From Paenibacillus psychroresistens (lineage in GTDB: Bacteria; Bacillota; Bacilli; Paenibacillales; NBRC-103111), in NCBI RefSeq assembly GCF_009728935.1, contig NZ_CP034235.1, positions 7,775,501-7,839,500 of the forward strand: 64,000 nt of DNA. The letters run 5' to 3'. Positions within the stretch are counted from its first letter, which is position 1. Each line of letters begins with the position of its first letter. The position numbers and the translations under genes were made by a program. The notes under the pieces are model-generated. The model saw only the letters and a list, made by a program, of their open reading frames with translations, was not told the DNA's origin and did not search any database. Below, one piece after another: positions 43,927-52,418 of the stretch.

Positions 43927-44571
43927 TTACAAGCCAATCATTGCGAAAGCTCTAATCGGCGCTCCGTCTCGACCTCTAATTTTTAAAGGAGCTGCGGCAA
44001 AATAAAATTCATCTGCACCAATATCACCTAGATTCGCCAAGCCTTCAACTATGACAATCTCTGCACCCAATAGAACTTTATGGACAGGATCATAATCCGT
44101 GGGGTTAGGCGTGGGAACATCCATCCCGATTAAGCCTATTTTTCGCTCAGCCAACCATCTCGCCAATTCAATTGTCATATAAGGAAAGTCGCTAAAATAA
44201 TGTCTTTCTTGAAGCTGTTTAAACCAATCTGTGCGATAAATCACCTTGGAGCCTTCTACTATCTGATCCGCATAGGGCTCGAAGTCTTTTATTTCAATGG
44301 CTTCCTTAGGCTTCTTGTAGGTTAAATCGATGAGGATAGCTTTGCCTATGCATTGATGCAAATCCAATTGGTCAACCGTCTTGCCCTCATCCAAGAAATG
44401 AAAAGGCGCATCGAGATGGGTTCCTTGATGTGTGCTCATGGAAAGCTGGGTCATGTTATAGCCAATACTCTCGGTTGTGTTATGCACAATCACTGCGCAT
44501 TTCGGATCCCAAGCAAAGTTAGGTGCGCCATGATAAATTTCAAGCGATAAATCCACGATCCTTACAGCCAT
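43927..44571 (-). CDS. Cyclase/kynurenine-formamidase-like hydrolase
   Basis: A 214-residue protein of the cyclase (PF04199) family with the metal motif HQGTHLDAPFHFLDEG and further family segments VDLSLEIYHGAPNFAWDPK, VIYRTDWFKQ, LIGMDVPTPNPTDYDPVHKV and FAAAPLKIRGRDGAPIRAFA. The family hydrolyses amides, esters or lactones with Zn or Mn at the His/Asp site. In this context an aldonolactone or a cyclic intermediate of a deoxy-sugar route is conceivable, but that is inference. It lies 35 bp downstream of the alcohol dehydrogenase gene, same strand. Confidence 0.87.
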   Translation of the reverse strand: MAVRIVDLSLEIYHGAPNFAWDPKCAVIVHNTTESIGYNMTQLSMSTHQGTHLDAPFHFLDEGKTVDQLDLHQCIGKAILIDLTYKKPKEAIEIKDFEPYADQIVEGSKVIYRTDWFKQLQERHYFSDFPYMTIELARWLAERKIGLIGMDVPTPNPTDYDPVHKVLLGAEIVIVEGLANLGDIGADEFYFAAAPLKIRGRDGAPIRAFAMIGL

Positions 44572-44606
44572 ACACTTTCACCCTTTCCGCAATGGATAAT
44601 TTGGAA

Positions 44607-45608
44607 TCAAGGTTTTAAGAAAATTTTACTAAAGCTGCTTTTACCAGCAACCAGCTCTTGAAATGCAGCAGGTCCATCAACTAAACTACGTGTTTCTGAC
44701 CATCCCTGAATGTCTATTTTCCCTTGCTGCAAAAGCGTAATTGCCTGCTGAAAATCTGCATGCGTGTAAGTATAGGAACCAATAAGTGAAATTTCCTGCC
44801 TTACCAAATGATTCACAGGCAAATCAGATTTGTCATGGCCTAATCCCACCATAATGATCGTTCCGCCCGAATCCACCAGGTTCATACCTTGCTCTCTAGT
44901 GGCTTTCACGCCAACACAATCAATAATTGTCGGTATCCCCTGAGAAAATAGCTCTTCTCGCTGCTCTTCAATCTGCATTGGAGCAATCCCGATACCGCCT
45001 AATCTACGAACATGCTCCAATCTTGCAGGCTGCAGATCAAGTACTACGATTTTCCCTGCCCCCATTTGCTGAGCAGCCAATAAGCATAACAACCCTATTG
45101 GGCCAGCACCATAAATGAGTAAATCATCGAGTGGCTGAAGCCCCAGCTTAACCGCATGGATCGCCACAGCTAAGGGTTCAGCAAGCGAGGCTAACGAGGC
45201 ATCTATACCCTCTGGTACTTGGAATATATTTTCATAAGGTACGGCAACGAATTCTGCAAATGCACCCGGTCGATGAATGCCAATGATCTTCCGATTGCGA
45301 CAAACATTGGTTTTCCCCATGAGGCAGCTAGCACAAGTGCGACAGGCAATTAACGGATTAACTACGACCTTGTCTTTAACGGATAGGCCGTGAACCTGAT
45401 CTCCTAGAGCAACTATTCGCCCGCAGAATTCATGGCCCATAACTAACGGTGCCTTTCGAATACTACTATGCCCCAAATAACCTTCCAATTCACTGCCGCA
45501 GATCCCTGTGCTTTCCACTTTAATGAGCACTTCATTGGGTTGAAAGCTCGGGGCATCTACCTCTTCAACAGTTACCTTTTCGGGACCATGATAGATCATC
45601 GCTTGCAT
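44607..45608 (-). CDS. Zinc-dependent alcohol/sorbitol-type dehydrogenase
   Basis: A 333-residue medium-chain dehydrogenase. Catalytic zinc region GICGSELEGYLGHS and VMGHEFCGRIVALG; structural zinc site CRTCASCLMGKTNVC; Rossmann motif IYGAGPIGLLCLLAAQQMGA, then IVVLDLQPARLEHVR (an acidic residue after the second strand favours NAD). It is closest to sugar-alcohol/galactitol-phosphate or threonine dehydrogenase types. The likely task is oxidation of a sugar or polyol released by the glycosidases. A cre-like site lies 55 bp upstream of the start. The next gene downstream is the cyclase-like gene. Confidence 0.9.
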   Translation of the reverse strand: MQAMIYHGPEKVTVEEVDAPSFQPNEVLIKVESTGICGSELEGYLGHSSIRKAPLVMGHEFCGRIVALGDQVHGLSVKDKVVVNPLIACRTCASCLMGKTNVCRNRKIIGIHRPGAFAEFVAVPYENIFQVPEGIDASLASLAEPLAVAIHAVKLGLQPLDDLLIYGAGPIGLLCLLAAQQMGAGKIVVLDLQPARLEHVRRLGGIGIAPMQIEEQREELFSQGIPTIIDCVGVKATREQGMNLVDSGGTIIMVGLGHDKSDLPVNHLVRQEISLIGSYTYTHADFQQAITLLQQGKIDIQGWSETRSLVDGPAAFQELVAGKSSFSKIFLKP

Positions 45609-45662
45609 TTATACCCACAACTCCTGTCTGTAGCTTAACTTCAGCTTTCTTAGAGACCCGTT

Positions 45663-45677
45663 ATGAAATCGCTTTCA
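45663..45677. promoter_or_regulatory. cre-like site (CcpA)
   Basis: ATGAAATCGCTTTCA matches the catabolite-response consensus WTGNAANCGNWNNCW at every defined position. It sits between the SDR stop and the dehydrogenase start, which implies carbon catabolite control of the genes from 45608 downwards. Confidence 0.65.
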
Positions 45678-45729
45678 TTTTAAATTCCTTGGGCAGTCAA
45701 CTCGCCGCCTACTCTCCAATAAAGGAATT

Positions 45730-46494
45730 TTATTTAGCTAAATAGCCGCCATCTACCATTAAATCCTCGCCAGTGATGAACGATGCATCATCGGATACCA
45801 TAAAAGCGACTACACCCGATACTTCTTCGGGACGTCCTTGACGACCCAGAATATGATGCTGTGATATCCGCGCATTCTCTTCCTCAGGATCCATGCCAAG
45901 CAGGATACAGCTTTTCTCAAATGCTTCTGTTCTAATGTAGCCTGGGCAAACGCTGTTCACACGAATATGGAATTGGGCTAAATCTATTGCCCAGCATTTT
46001 GTTAACCCGCGAATTGCAAACTTAGTTGCATTATAGGTTGCAAAGCTAGGCTGCCCGATAAAACCGCTTACAGAAGATAAATTAATGATTGCACCTGCAC
46101 CTGTCTTCTTCATCAAAGGGACACAATACTGAGTAACTAGTGAGGTACCGATAATATTCACATCCAAAATTTCTTTCCATTCTTGTGGAGTAGCTTCAAT
46201 TCCTTTAAAAATAAATTGAGCAGCGTTATTTATGAGAATATCTACACAGCCCGACTTTTCGGCAACCTGGAGAAATACTTCTTCTATTTGAGTTTCTTTA
46301 CTAATATCAACCTTTGCATAGTAAACGGGATGTCCAGTTGCATCTTTAATTGCATTTGCTGTTTCTTCGCCATCCGCCTTAAGATCGAGAATCCAGACTA
46401 TACAGCCTTCTTCGCTTAAACGGTGGGCAATCGCCTGTCCTAACCCTTGTGCTCCGCCAGTAACAATAGCAACTTTTCCTTTTAGTCCTCGCAC
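45730..46494 (-). CDS. Short-chain dehydrogenase/reductase
   Basis: A 254-residue classical SDR: cofactor motif TGGAQGLGQAI, then ILDLKADG (Asp for NAD preference), NNAAQ, catalytic Ser in INLSSVSGFIGQ, YNATK, and the SDR end MVSDDASFITGEDLMVDGGY. It is similar to 3-oxoacyl reductase/L-rhamnose or L-fuconate dehydrogenase-like SDRs. GTG 46494 is the start, with GGAG upstream, and a good sigma-A promoter sits at 46559-46531. It may oxidise the released sugar or a derived acid. First gene of the unit SDR, ADH, cyclase. Confidence 0.9.
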   Translation of the reverse strand: MRGLKGKVAIVTGGAQGLGQAIAHRLSEEGCIVWILDLKADGEETANAIKDATGHPVYYAKVDISKETQIEEVFLQVAEKSGCVDILINNAAQFIFKGIEATPQEWKEILDVNIIGTSLVTQYCVPLMKKTGAGAIINLSSVSGFIGQPSFATYNATKFAIRGLTKCWAIDLAQFHIRVNSVCPGYIRTEAFEKSCILLGMDPEEENARISQHHILGRQGRPEEVSGVVAFMVSDDASFITGEDLMVDGGYLAK

Positions 46495-46530
46495 AATTCT
46501 TCTCCCATTCCTACGTTCTTTTATATCCTG

Positions 46531-46559
46531 AGTATAGATCAGTTTATTGGATACGTCAA
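46531..46559 (-). promoter_or_regulatory. Sigma-A promoter of the SDR gene
   Basis: On the minus strand TTGACG (46559-46554), 17 bp, TATACT (46536-46531), about 37 bp before the GTG start. GGATACG/TATATCC motifs overlap and flank it. Confidence 0.75.
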
Positions 46560-46579
46560 TAAGTCCAATTAGTTATTTT

Positions 46580-46748
46580 TATATCCAATTAACCGTATTT
46601 ACAATAAATTATTAGCTTTTCAGCATGTTTTTTTGATAAAACCGGCAGTTTTAGCAGCGGTATAGCGCATTTTTAAAATGAGATATGTGTGGGATGAAAA
46701 ATAAATTTTGATTAATTGGATATACATTTCTGGATTTAATATATATCC
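46580..46748. promoter_or_regulatory. Inverted repeats with TATATCC motif, operator candidates
   Basis: TATATCCAATTAA (46580-46592) and TTAATTGGATATA (46712-46724) are perfect 13-bp inverted copies. CTGGAT-N9-ATCCAG follows at 46730-46750, and further TATATCC copies lie at 46522 and 46742. They lie upstream of the SDR promoter, in a 460-bp gene-free stretch, and fit looping binding by the GntR-LacI regulator encoded at 51210. Confidence 0.45.
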
Positions 46749-46786
46749 AGTTTTTCTCAGTAAAAACAAATTCGCCTTGCTGGCGC

Positions 46787-46846
46787 TCTGTAATGCTGAT
46801 TTTGAGGCTACTCTGGCTCAGTAATGCTGATTTTCAGCATTGTACT
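46787..46846. repeat. Two short palindromic repeat copies (AATGCTGATTTT)
   Basis: GTAATGCTGATTTT occurs at 46790 and again at 46821. The second copy is a full hairpin, AATGCTGA-TTT-TCAGCATT. It resembles the hairpin core of the 51-bp satellite at 63.3-63.9 kb (TAGAGCTGA-TTT). Confidence 0.6.
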
Positions 46847-46877
46847 ATCGTCACTTTTTATTTCCTATACAATAAAA

Positions 46878-46903
46878 AAGCAAGGTCGCTAAGGACCCTG
46901 CTT
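46878..46903 (-). terminator. Terminator of the second GH78 gene
   Basis: On the minus strand AAGCA-GGGTC...GACC-TTGCTT forms a stem, followed by TTTTTTATT, about 50 bp after the stop at 46955. Confidence 0.8.
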
Positions 46904-46954
46904 AATCATCATTAATATTCATTTATCTATCTACATTCGTTCTTTTCAGATCAT

Positions 46955-49900
46955 TTATTGGGAATGAAAGAAGTAAGCTCCCGATTCGATGAGATATTCT
47001 GAAGCGCCTTCCCTTGCTGAGACGAATGTGACTCCTTTTGATTCTGCAGCCAGCGCTCCGCTTTCGGTGATTAATCCACTCTTGAATTTAGGAATAATTA
47101 CTGTCGCAGCCATATTTGCTGGGATTTCGACCTTCAAAACAAATCCATCCCCATCCTTGCTCCATTCCGTGGTAATTGGACCCCGAACGGAGCGATAGGA
47201 GGCTTGTACATGATCGATTGGGCTGTCAATGCACGGTTGAATAACCACTTGTTTATAGGAAGGTAAGCTTTCATGGGGTCGAATGCCTGCATAGTTCCCA
47301 AAGATCCATTCTGCAACTGAAGCGAAACCAACGTGAATAAGCCCATTCATTCCAGAAGGATTAAAACCTAAACCGGGAACATGTGAATCAAGCCGCTCCC
47401 AAATTACAGTTGCTCCTTGGTCAATCATGCTTCCAAACGACGGGTATTCTGGACGCATCACCAATCCATACGCTAATTCATGATGGCCATTGTCAGATAG
47501 GGCATTCAGAAGCAAATTCGTCGATGGCGTGCCCGTTGTCATGAATCCGTTATATTGTTCGATAGCTACAAGCAGCCGGTCCAATACAGCTGATTTCTCT
47601 TCGGGTTGAACAATGCCGTAGCCCAGCAATAACCCATAAAGCGTCTGCGCCCCGTCGATCTTTTCATCCGATTCCAATAGGGTTCTCACGAATTCCTGGC
47701 GTAGTTTCTTTGCAAAACCATCAATGGACGCACATGTTGCCAAATCAGCTAACACTTCCGCCATATTTCGCATCAACTTACTTACCTGTAAAAAGGAGAG
47801 CATTTCATAATGCGCTTTCCCGATTTTTGCTGGTCCTTTTTCTTTCCAAGACATAGCACCTGGCTTAATCGTCATATTGGATGCCAAGTGATCGGTCCAT
47901 CCCTCCACGAACGGCTCAGCTCCGCTTTCATATTTATCCTGAAGCATACGGTAATAGGTCAACAAGGAGGGATACAATTCTTGTAACAGGCGAATGTCGC
48001 CATAATTCATATACGAAGACCAGGCTGTAGTTATAGCTGCATCCGAATAACAAGCTGCCCCTGTAATTAAATTCATACGCGGTGCAGTTGCTGAAAAATA
48101 GCCACCCTCGGTTTGATCATCCTGCAGATCTCTACAGCGACGGGTAAAGTGAGCTGCTATATCCAGCATATAAGGCAGAGATTGAGAGTGGGTGGTGAAG
48201 CAGTCTCCCATCCACGGCCAACGTTCGTCACGATCGCAGACATCAACTACAACACTTTTCATACAGGCTTGATAGGTCAAGAGTGCATTGGACCATAGCT
48301 TATTCAAACGCTCGTCCGATGTCTTTAAGCTAGAAGCCTCTGGATAATCGTCTGCTATCATCACAGCTGTAATATCCAACAAATTATCTAATGAAACCAA
48401 ACCCGTCAGCTCCACATAACGAAAGCCGTGAAAAGTGAAAGCAGCCTCGAACGTTTGGGGACCTTGGCCATTCAGTATATAAATATCTCCATTGTCATAG
48501 GCTCCCCACAGGGTGTCTGTGTAAATCGATCCATCCTCATTTAAAACAGGGATATGACGAAGCTTTACCTTCTGACCCGCTGCTCCTTGCAACGTCACCC
48601 GACAAACGCCGCCAACACTTTGACCGAAGTCGTATAAATATGCACCAGGGCTAATTTCTTTCTCGGAAATAAATGGATATTCACGAATACGGCGAACCGG
48701 CTGCACGGTCTGCGGCGATTTAATTAAAGGCCAAGGGACATCTGAGACGCTTACTTGACTCCATTTCGAGCTGTCGTTGAAGCCTTGCTTGCTCCAGCCC
48801 GCGGGCTCCAGCCTTGAATCGTAGAGGATTCCGTCATACATGCTTGTCTTTCGGTATGGACCTTCCATTGAATAGGTCCAGCTTTCATCCGTACCAACTA
48901 TTTCAGCTGATCCATCGCTATATTCTATCTCAATCTGCACAAGCAGCCGTGGTATTGCATCGCCAAAGCTCCCCTCCGCAAAATCCTTAAATTGATCAAA
49001 TCCATCTAAACGATATCGCGATCGGTACCAGCCATCGGCAAGAATTGCCCCTATCGCATTATCCCCTTGATTTAATAGGGCTGTAACATTGTAGGCCTGC
49101 ACAGCCACCCTTTTCTCGTATTGAGTAAGACCAGGAGCCAAACAATGGTCGCCAACACGTTCCCCATTAATGTACAGCTCATAATTGCCCAAGGCAGTTG
49201 CATAAACCATAGCCCGGCTAACGGGCTTGCTGCAAGCAATCTCCTTCTGCATTAGAGGAGCGGAACGGAGTTTTCTGCGGCTTCCTGCATCATAGGCTGT
49301 TTTTCCATCCGTCAGATAAGCTGCACTAAAGCCCTCTTGTGTATTTTCATAGGAATCCAATGCAGTCACTCGGCAGCCCACAGCTATATTGAGATCCTTG
49401 TTCAGCAGCTCGATCTCGGCAAATTTCAAACAAACGCTCTCTCCCATAAACTCGGATCCAAGCTGCTTAAGCCCTGTAAAGCGAACATAACGTCCACTAA
49501 CTTGGTTAAAATTCATTTGAATAATCGGTTCGGGTAAAACATCTTCCGTTGAACAATCAACCACTCTTTGACTTGCGTACATTTCCTCGTTATCCGATAC
49601 CTCCACTATAAAACGGACAGGAAAGCCGTCAGTCGGGGAAGCTTCACCTCCATACGGCCTGTTGCCCCGCTTTCCGACAGCGGTATATAGCCGTATGCCG
49701 TCTAGCTCTTGCGAATGGCCCAGATCAATTTGGACCCACTTTTGTTCTAATGGGTCCTTCGTTTCCAATGACATGTAACCTATATGTGCAGGTGTATCCG
49801 AGATAAATTCAGCAGCGGTAATCCAGCTGGCTTTCCAATCCTCTTCATGCAGAAGACCAATTGAGAACTCAGCCAACTCGCGGGATTCACACGCTTCCTC

Positions 49901-50203
49901 CGACTCTCCCGCAGCCGCAACCCAACTATAAACCTTCCAATAACAAGCTTCCCCCGATGATAACGGCACCCCCGTATATTCAACATGAAGAGTCTCATCG
50001 GATTCCACCTTGCCTGAATCCCACAAATCACCAATATTTTGCTGTAATATCATGCGATCTGATGCAACTAGAAGACGATAGGCTGTCTGCCTAACACTTC
50101 TTCTTTTATCTATGATTTCCCAAGAAAATCTGGGCTTGGCTGTACAAATCCCCAGTGGATTAACCAAATACTCGCAACGTAGATAGTTCACTTCACTTGG
50201 CAT
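46955..50203 (-). CDS. GH78-family alpha-L-rhamnosidase with inserted discoidin-like domain
   Basis: A 1082-residue enzyme without signal peptide. It has a GH78 N-terminus (YLVNPLGICTAKPRFSWEI, LWDSGKVESDETLHVEY, YWKVYSW, YNVTALLNQGDNAIGAILA, GWYRSRYRLDG). Inserted at about 150-280 is an F5/8C-like carbohydrate-binding segment (EQKWVQIDLGHSQELDGIRL, VRFIVEVSDNEEMY, SGRYVRFTGLK). The barrel carries VDVCDRDERWPWMGD near 660, where typical members read PtDCPqRdERlGWtGD, and YPSFGSMIDQGATVIWERLD near 935. The altered catalytic-loop wording suggests a changed substrate. ATG 50203 follows AAGGGG; ATG 50218 overlaps that site. It is only distantly like the GH78 at 34322. Confidence 0.9.
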   Translation of the reverse strand: MPSEVNYLRCEYLVNPLGICTAKPRFSWEIIDKRRSVRQTAYRLLVASDRMILQQNIGDLWDSGKVESDETLHVEYTGVPLSSGEACYWKVYSWVAAAGESEEACESRELAEFSIGLLHEEDWKASWITAAEFISDTPAHIGYMSLETKDPLEQKWVQIDLGHSQELDGIRLYTAVGKRGNRPYGGEASPTDGFPVRFIVEVSDNEEMYASQRVVDCSTEDVLPEPIIQMNFNQVSGRYVRFTGLKQLGSEFMGESVCLKFAEIELLNKDLNIAVGCRVTALDSYENTQEGFSAAYLTDGKTAYDAGSRRKLRSAPLMQKEIACSKPVSRAMVYATALGNYELYINGERVGDHCLAPGLTQYEKRVAVQAYNVTALLNQGDNAIGAILADGWYRSRYRLDGFDQFKDFAEGSFGDAIPRLLVQIEIEYSDGSAEIVGTDESWTYSMEGPYRKTSMYDGILYDSRLEPAGWSKQGFNDSSKWSQVSVSDVPWPLIKSPQTVQPVRRIREYPFISEKEISPGAYLYDFGQSVGGVCRVTLQGAAGQKVKLRHIPVLNEDGSIYTDTLWGAYDNGDIYILNGQGPQTFEAAFTFHGFRYVELTGLVSLDNLLDITAVMIADDYPEASSLKTSDERLNKLWSNALLTYQACMKSVVVDVCDRDERWPWMGDCFTTHSQSLPYMLDIAAHFTRRCRDLQDDQTEGGYFSATAPRMNLITGAACYSDAAITTAWSSYMNYGDIRLLQELYPSLLTYYRMLQDKYESGAEPFVEGWTDHLASNMTIKPGAMSWKEKGPAKIGKAHYEMLSFLQVSKLMRNMAEVLADLATCASIDGFAKKLRQEFVRTLLESDEKIDGAQTLYGLLLGYGIVQPEEKSAVLDRLLVAIEQYNGFMTTGTPSTNLLLNALSDNGHHELAYGLVMRPEYPSFGSMIDQGATVIWERLDSHVPGLGFNPSGMNGLIHVGFASVAEWIFGNYAGIRPHESLPSYKQVVIQPCIDSPIDHVQASYRSVRGPITTEWSKDGDGFVLKVEIPANMAATVIIPKFKSGLITESGALAAESKGVTFVSAREGASEYLIESGAYFFHSQ

Positions 50204-50258
50204 AAAAAACCCCTTCATCCTAGATCAAGTCATATGCAACCGATCTACACAAGTCTGT

Positions 50259-51032
50259 TTATTTGGTCAACAAAGGAAACGTGCCGCCTTTAATCGGATC
50301 ATTCACTTGAAAGCGATTATCCGTAATAAAGTGCTTGGCACCATTATATGTTGTTCCATCGGGCATATAAATCACGGCTAAAACCCTGCGTGGTTTATCT
50401 GTCTTATTGGCATGCGCGTAGTGAAAGGTTAACCCGTGGTGGAAAGTACAGCTTCCTTTCTTTAAAGGGACGATGACTGCTCTTTTCTCCGAAATATCTG
50501 TTCCCTGAGTGAAGTCAAAAATATTTTGCGGATTTACTAAATCAATACCCGTTAATTTGCCTAATTTATGAGAACCCGGTACAAATTTCATACAACCATT
50601 ATTTTCATCTACATCATCAACTGGGATCCAAGCCGAAAGAGCACCTGGTTCATTCATGGGCCAGTATACAAGATCCTGATGCCACGGTGTGTGCTTCGAA
50701 TCTTGAGGCATTTTCCACAAGGCATGGTCATGGAAGAAACGAATGCGGTCAGCACCACTCAGCTCTTTGGCAATCTGGGCAACTCTTGGATGAAAAGAAA
50801 ATTTACCCATCGAGCCTTGGTCGCGCCATACGTTTACCTTTTGATTTAATACCTTGAAATAGGCACCATCTGGCTTGTCTGTTTTTACCGAAATTTCGGC
50901 GTCAACCGTCATTGCTTCTTCCATTGCTTCAGCTAGCTCAGCAACCTCATCTAAGGTTAATACATTATCTACTTGAATAAAGCCATTTTCTTGATAAAAG
51001 GCGATTTGTTCGGGTGTTAGAATCGGTTCCAT
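50259..51032 (-). CDS. Phytanoyl-CoA dioxygenase (PhyH) family protein
   Basis: A 257-residue Fe(II)/2-oxoglutarate-type oxygenase: ILTPEQIAFYQENGFIQVDN, metal motif WHQDLVYWPM (HxD), DDVDENNGCMKFVPGSHKLG, distal His in CTFHHGLTFHYAHAN and Arg in KPRRVLAVIYMPDG. It probably hydroxylates a small molecule, perhaps an aglycone or methylated sugar. The start is ATG 51032, where AAAGG has correct spacing; the upstream ATGs overlap that site. It precedes the GH78 gene by 55 bp and probably forms an operon with it. Confidence 0.9.
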   Translation of the reverse strand: MEPILTPEQIAFYQENGFIQVDNVLTLDEVAELAEAMEEAMTVDAEISVKTDKPDGAYFKVLNQKVNVWRDQGSMGKFSFHPRVAQIAKELSGADRIRFFHDHALWKMPQDSKHTPWHQDLVYWPMNEPGALSAWIPVDDVDENNGCMKFVPGSHKLGKLTGIDLVNPQNIFDFTQGTDISEKRAVIVPLKKGSCTFHHGLTFHYAHANKTDKPRRVLAVIYMPDGTTYNGAKHFITDNRFQVNDPIKGGTFPLLTK

Positions 51033-51167
51033 ATTCATCATCCTTTCTTAACTATCTACCCTTACTATAATTAAAATATCGCGCGTTTTCTTGGTGAATC
51101 CTATGAATAATAGCGCTGATATTCCGCTGGCTGACACATTGCTGCAAATCTTCCTTATAGCAAAAAA

Positions 51168-51193
51168 TGCCGATTCATCTAAGAGAATCAGCA
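51168..51193. terminator. Terminator after the GntR-LacI regulator
   Basis: TGC-CGATTC (51168-51176) pairs with GAATC-AGCA (51185-51193). On the minus strand it is followed by TTTTTTGC, on the plus strand by TTTTCG. Confidence 0.7.
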
Positions 51194-51209
51194 CTTTTCG
51201 CTTAGCTAT

Positions 51210-52319
51210 TTAATTATATAATTCAATTAACCGGGGCTCCACCCGCGTCAATACGGTATCCGAGTCTTGTTCTATGCTATTAACCATTAATTGAGCAGCG
51301 ATGATGCCAATTTCTGCAGGAGACTGATCTACATAGGCCGCTGGCATTATACATTCAGGTGCAAGACTAGGCTCATCACAGCTAATAATGATTATATCAT
51401 GTCGACCAAGCTGCCAGCATGCTCTGCCGATGAATTGAGCAATGTGGGCATCAGCGGCTGCAATTGCTTCTAAATCCGGATGATCCTTAATGAAATTCAA
51501 GATCTCCTCCGGTACTGGATGTGGACCTATTTGATTCAAACCTTGCAATACTTCTGGAGAAACAGTCAAATTAAGATGTGCAGGCAATGGAGGAACGCCA
51601 TATTCGAGCAGAGCCGATTGAAATCCAAATAATCTTTCTCTCACACCCACTGTGTAATGGGAAGGATAGCTGATATAGCCAATTTGCTGCTTCTTGCGGC
51701 TAACCAGATACTGCCCCATTAGATAGCCCACTTTTTCTGTATCACAATGCACGCCATTTACCTTAAAGTCACGAAAATACTTCTCAACAAAAACCAATGG
51801 AAACTTCTCTAATATAAGCCGCAGCATATCATCCTGAAAATATTCACCTCGGCTAGCCACGACTACTAATCCATCAATCGGTATACTTAACAACTCTTTA
51901 ATCGTCGATGCTCCTAGGTTGTCAGAATCGTCAATCCGCTTAAAAACAAGGTGATAACCTCTGCGGCTTAGCTCAAATTCAATACCCGATATCAAGAGGA
52001 ATTGGTAGCGAAATTCCATCCATGGCATTATCAAGCCAATTTTAGGTGCCGATTTAACCAATAGTGTATTTTCAAAGGTTGGGGAAGACAACGAGATTTT
52101 TTTATCGGTAACAAATGTCCCCTTTCCGCGATGGCGATAGAGGTACCCTTCTGCAACCAAGCCTACTACTGCATTCTTGGCTGTAATGCGGCTTACCTTA
52201 AATTGATCCGCCAGAATTCGTTCAGCCGGCAGCTGATCATGGGGCTTCCATACTCCAGCTTGAATTTGGTCCAAAATAAATTTCTGAATTTGATTGTACA
52301 AGGGAATCTTTCTGTTCAT
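51210..52319 (-). CDS. GntR-LacI hybrid transcriptional regulator (AraR-like)
   Basis: A 369-residue regulator. Residues 1-70 are a GntR winged helix (PLYNQIQKFILDQIQAGVWK, HDQLPAERILADQFKVSRIT, GYLYRHRGKGTFV). Residues about 85-369 are a LacI-type sugar-binding domain (KIGLIMPWMEFRYQFLLISG, GLVVVASRGEYF, GYLMGQYLVSRKKQQIGYIS, AAADAHIAQFIGRACWQLG, IISCDEPSLAP). This is the architecture of B. subtilis AraR. It is the probable local repressor of the rhamnoside genes, with an inducer sugar still unknown. GGATATA at 52365-52371, just upstream of its start, would fit autoregulation together with similar motifs at 46.5-46.75 and 59.27 kb. Confidence 0.92.
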   Translation of the reverse strand: MNRKIPLYNQIQKFILDQIQAGVWKPHDQLPAERILADQFKVSRITAKNAVVGLVAEGYLYRHRGKGTFVTDKKISLSSPTFENTLLVKSAPKIGLIMPWMEFRYQFLLISGIEFELSRRGYHLVFKRIDDSDNLGASTIKELLSIPIDGLVVVASRGEYFQDDMLRLILEKFPLVFVEKYFRDFKVNGVHCDTEKVGYLMGQYLVSRKKQQIGYISYPSHYTVGVRERLFGFQSALLEYGVPPLPAHLNLTVSPEVLQGLNQIGPHPVPEEILNFIKDHPDLEAIAAADAHIAQFIGRACWQLGRHDIIIISCDEPSLAPECIMPAAYVDQSPAEIGIIAAQLMVNSIEQDSDTVLTRVEPRLIELYN

Positions 52320-52418
52320 TTAGCCGTACCTCTCTTTACATATATCTCCTCTAAAACTGAAAGTGGATATAAAGAGTATATGATATGTGTCTTCTATTCA
52401 CAACAATAGAATTCAATT

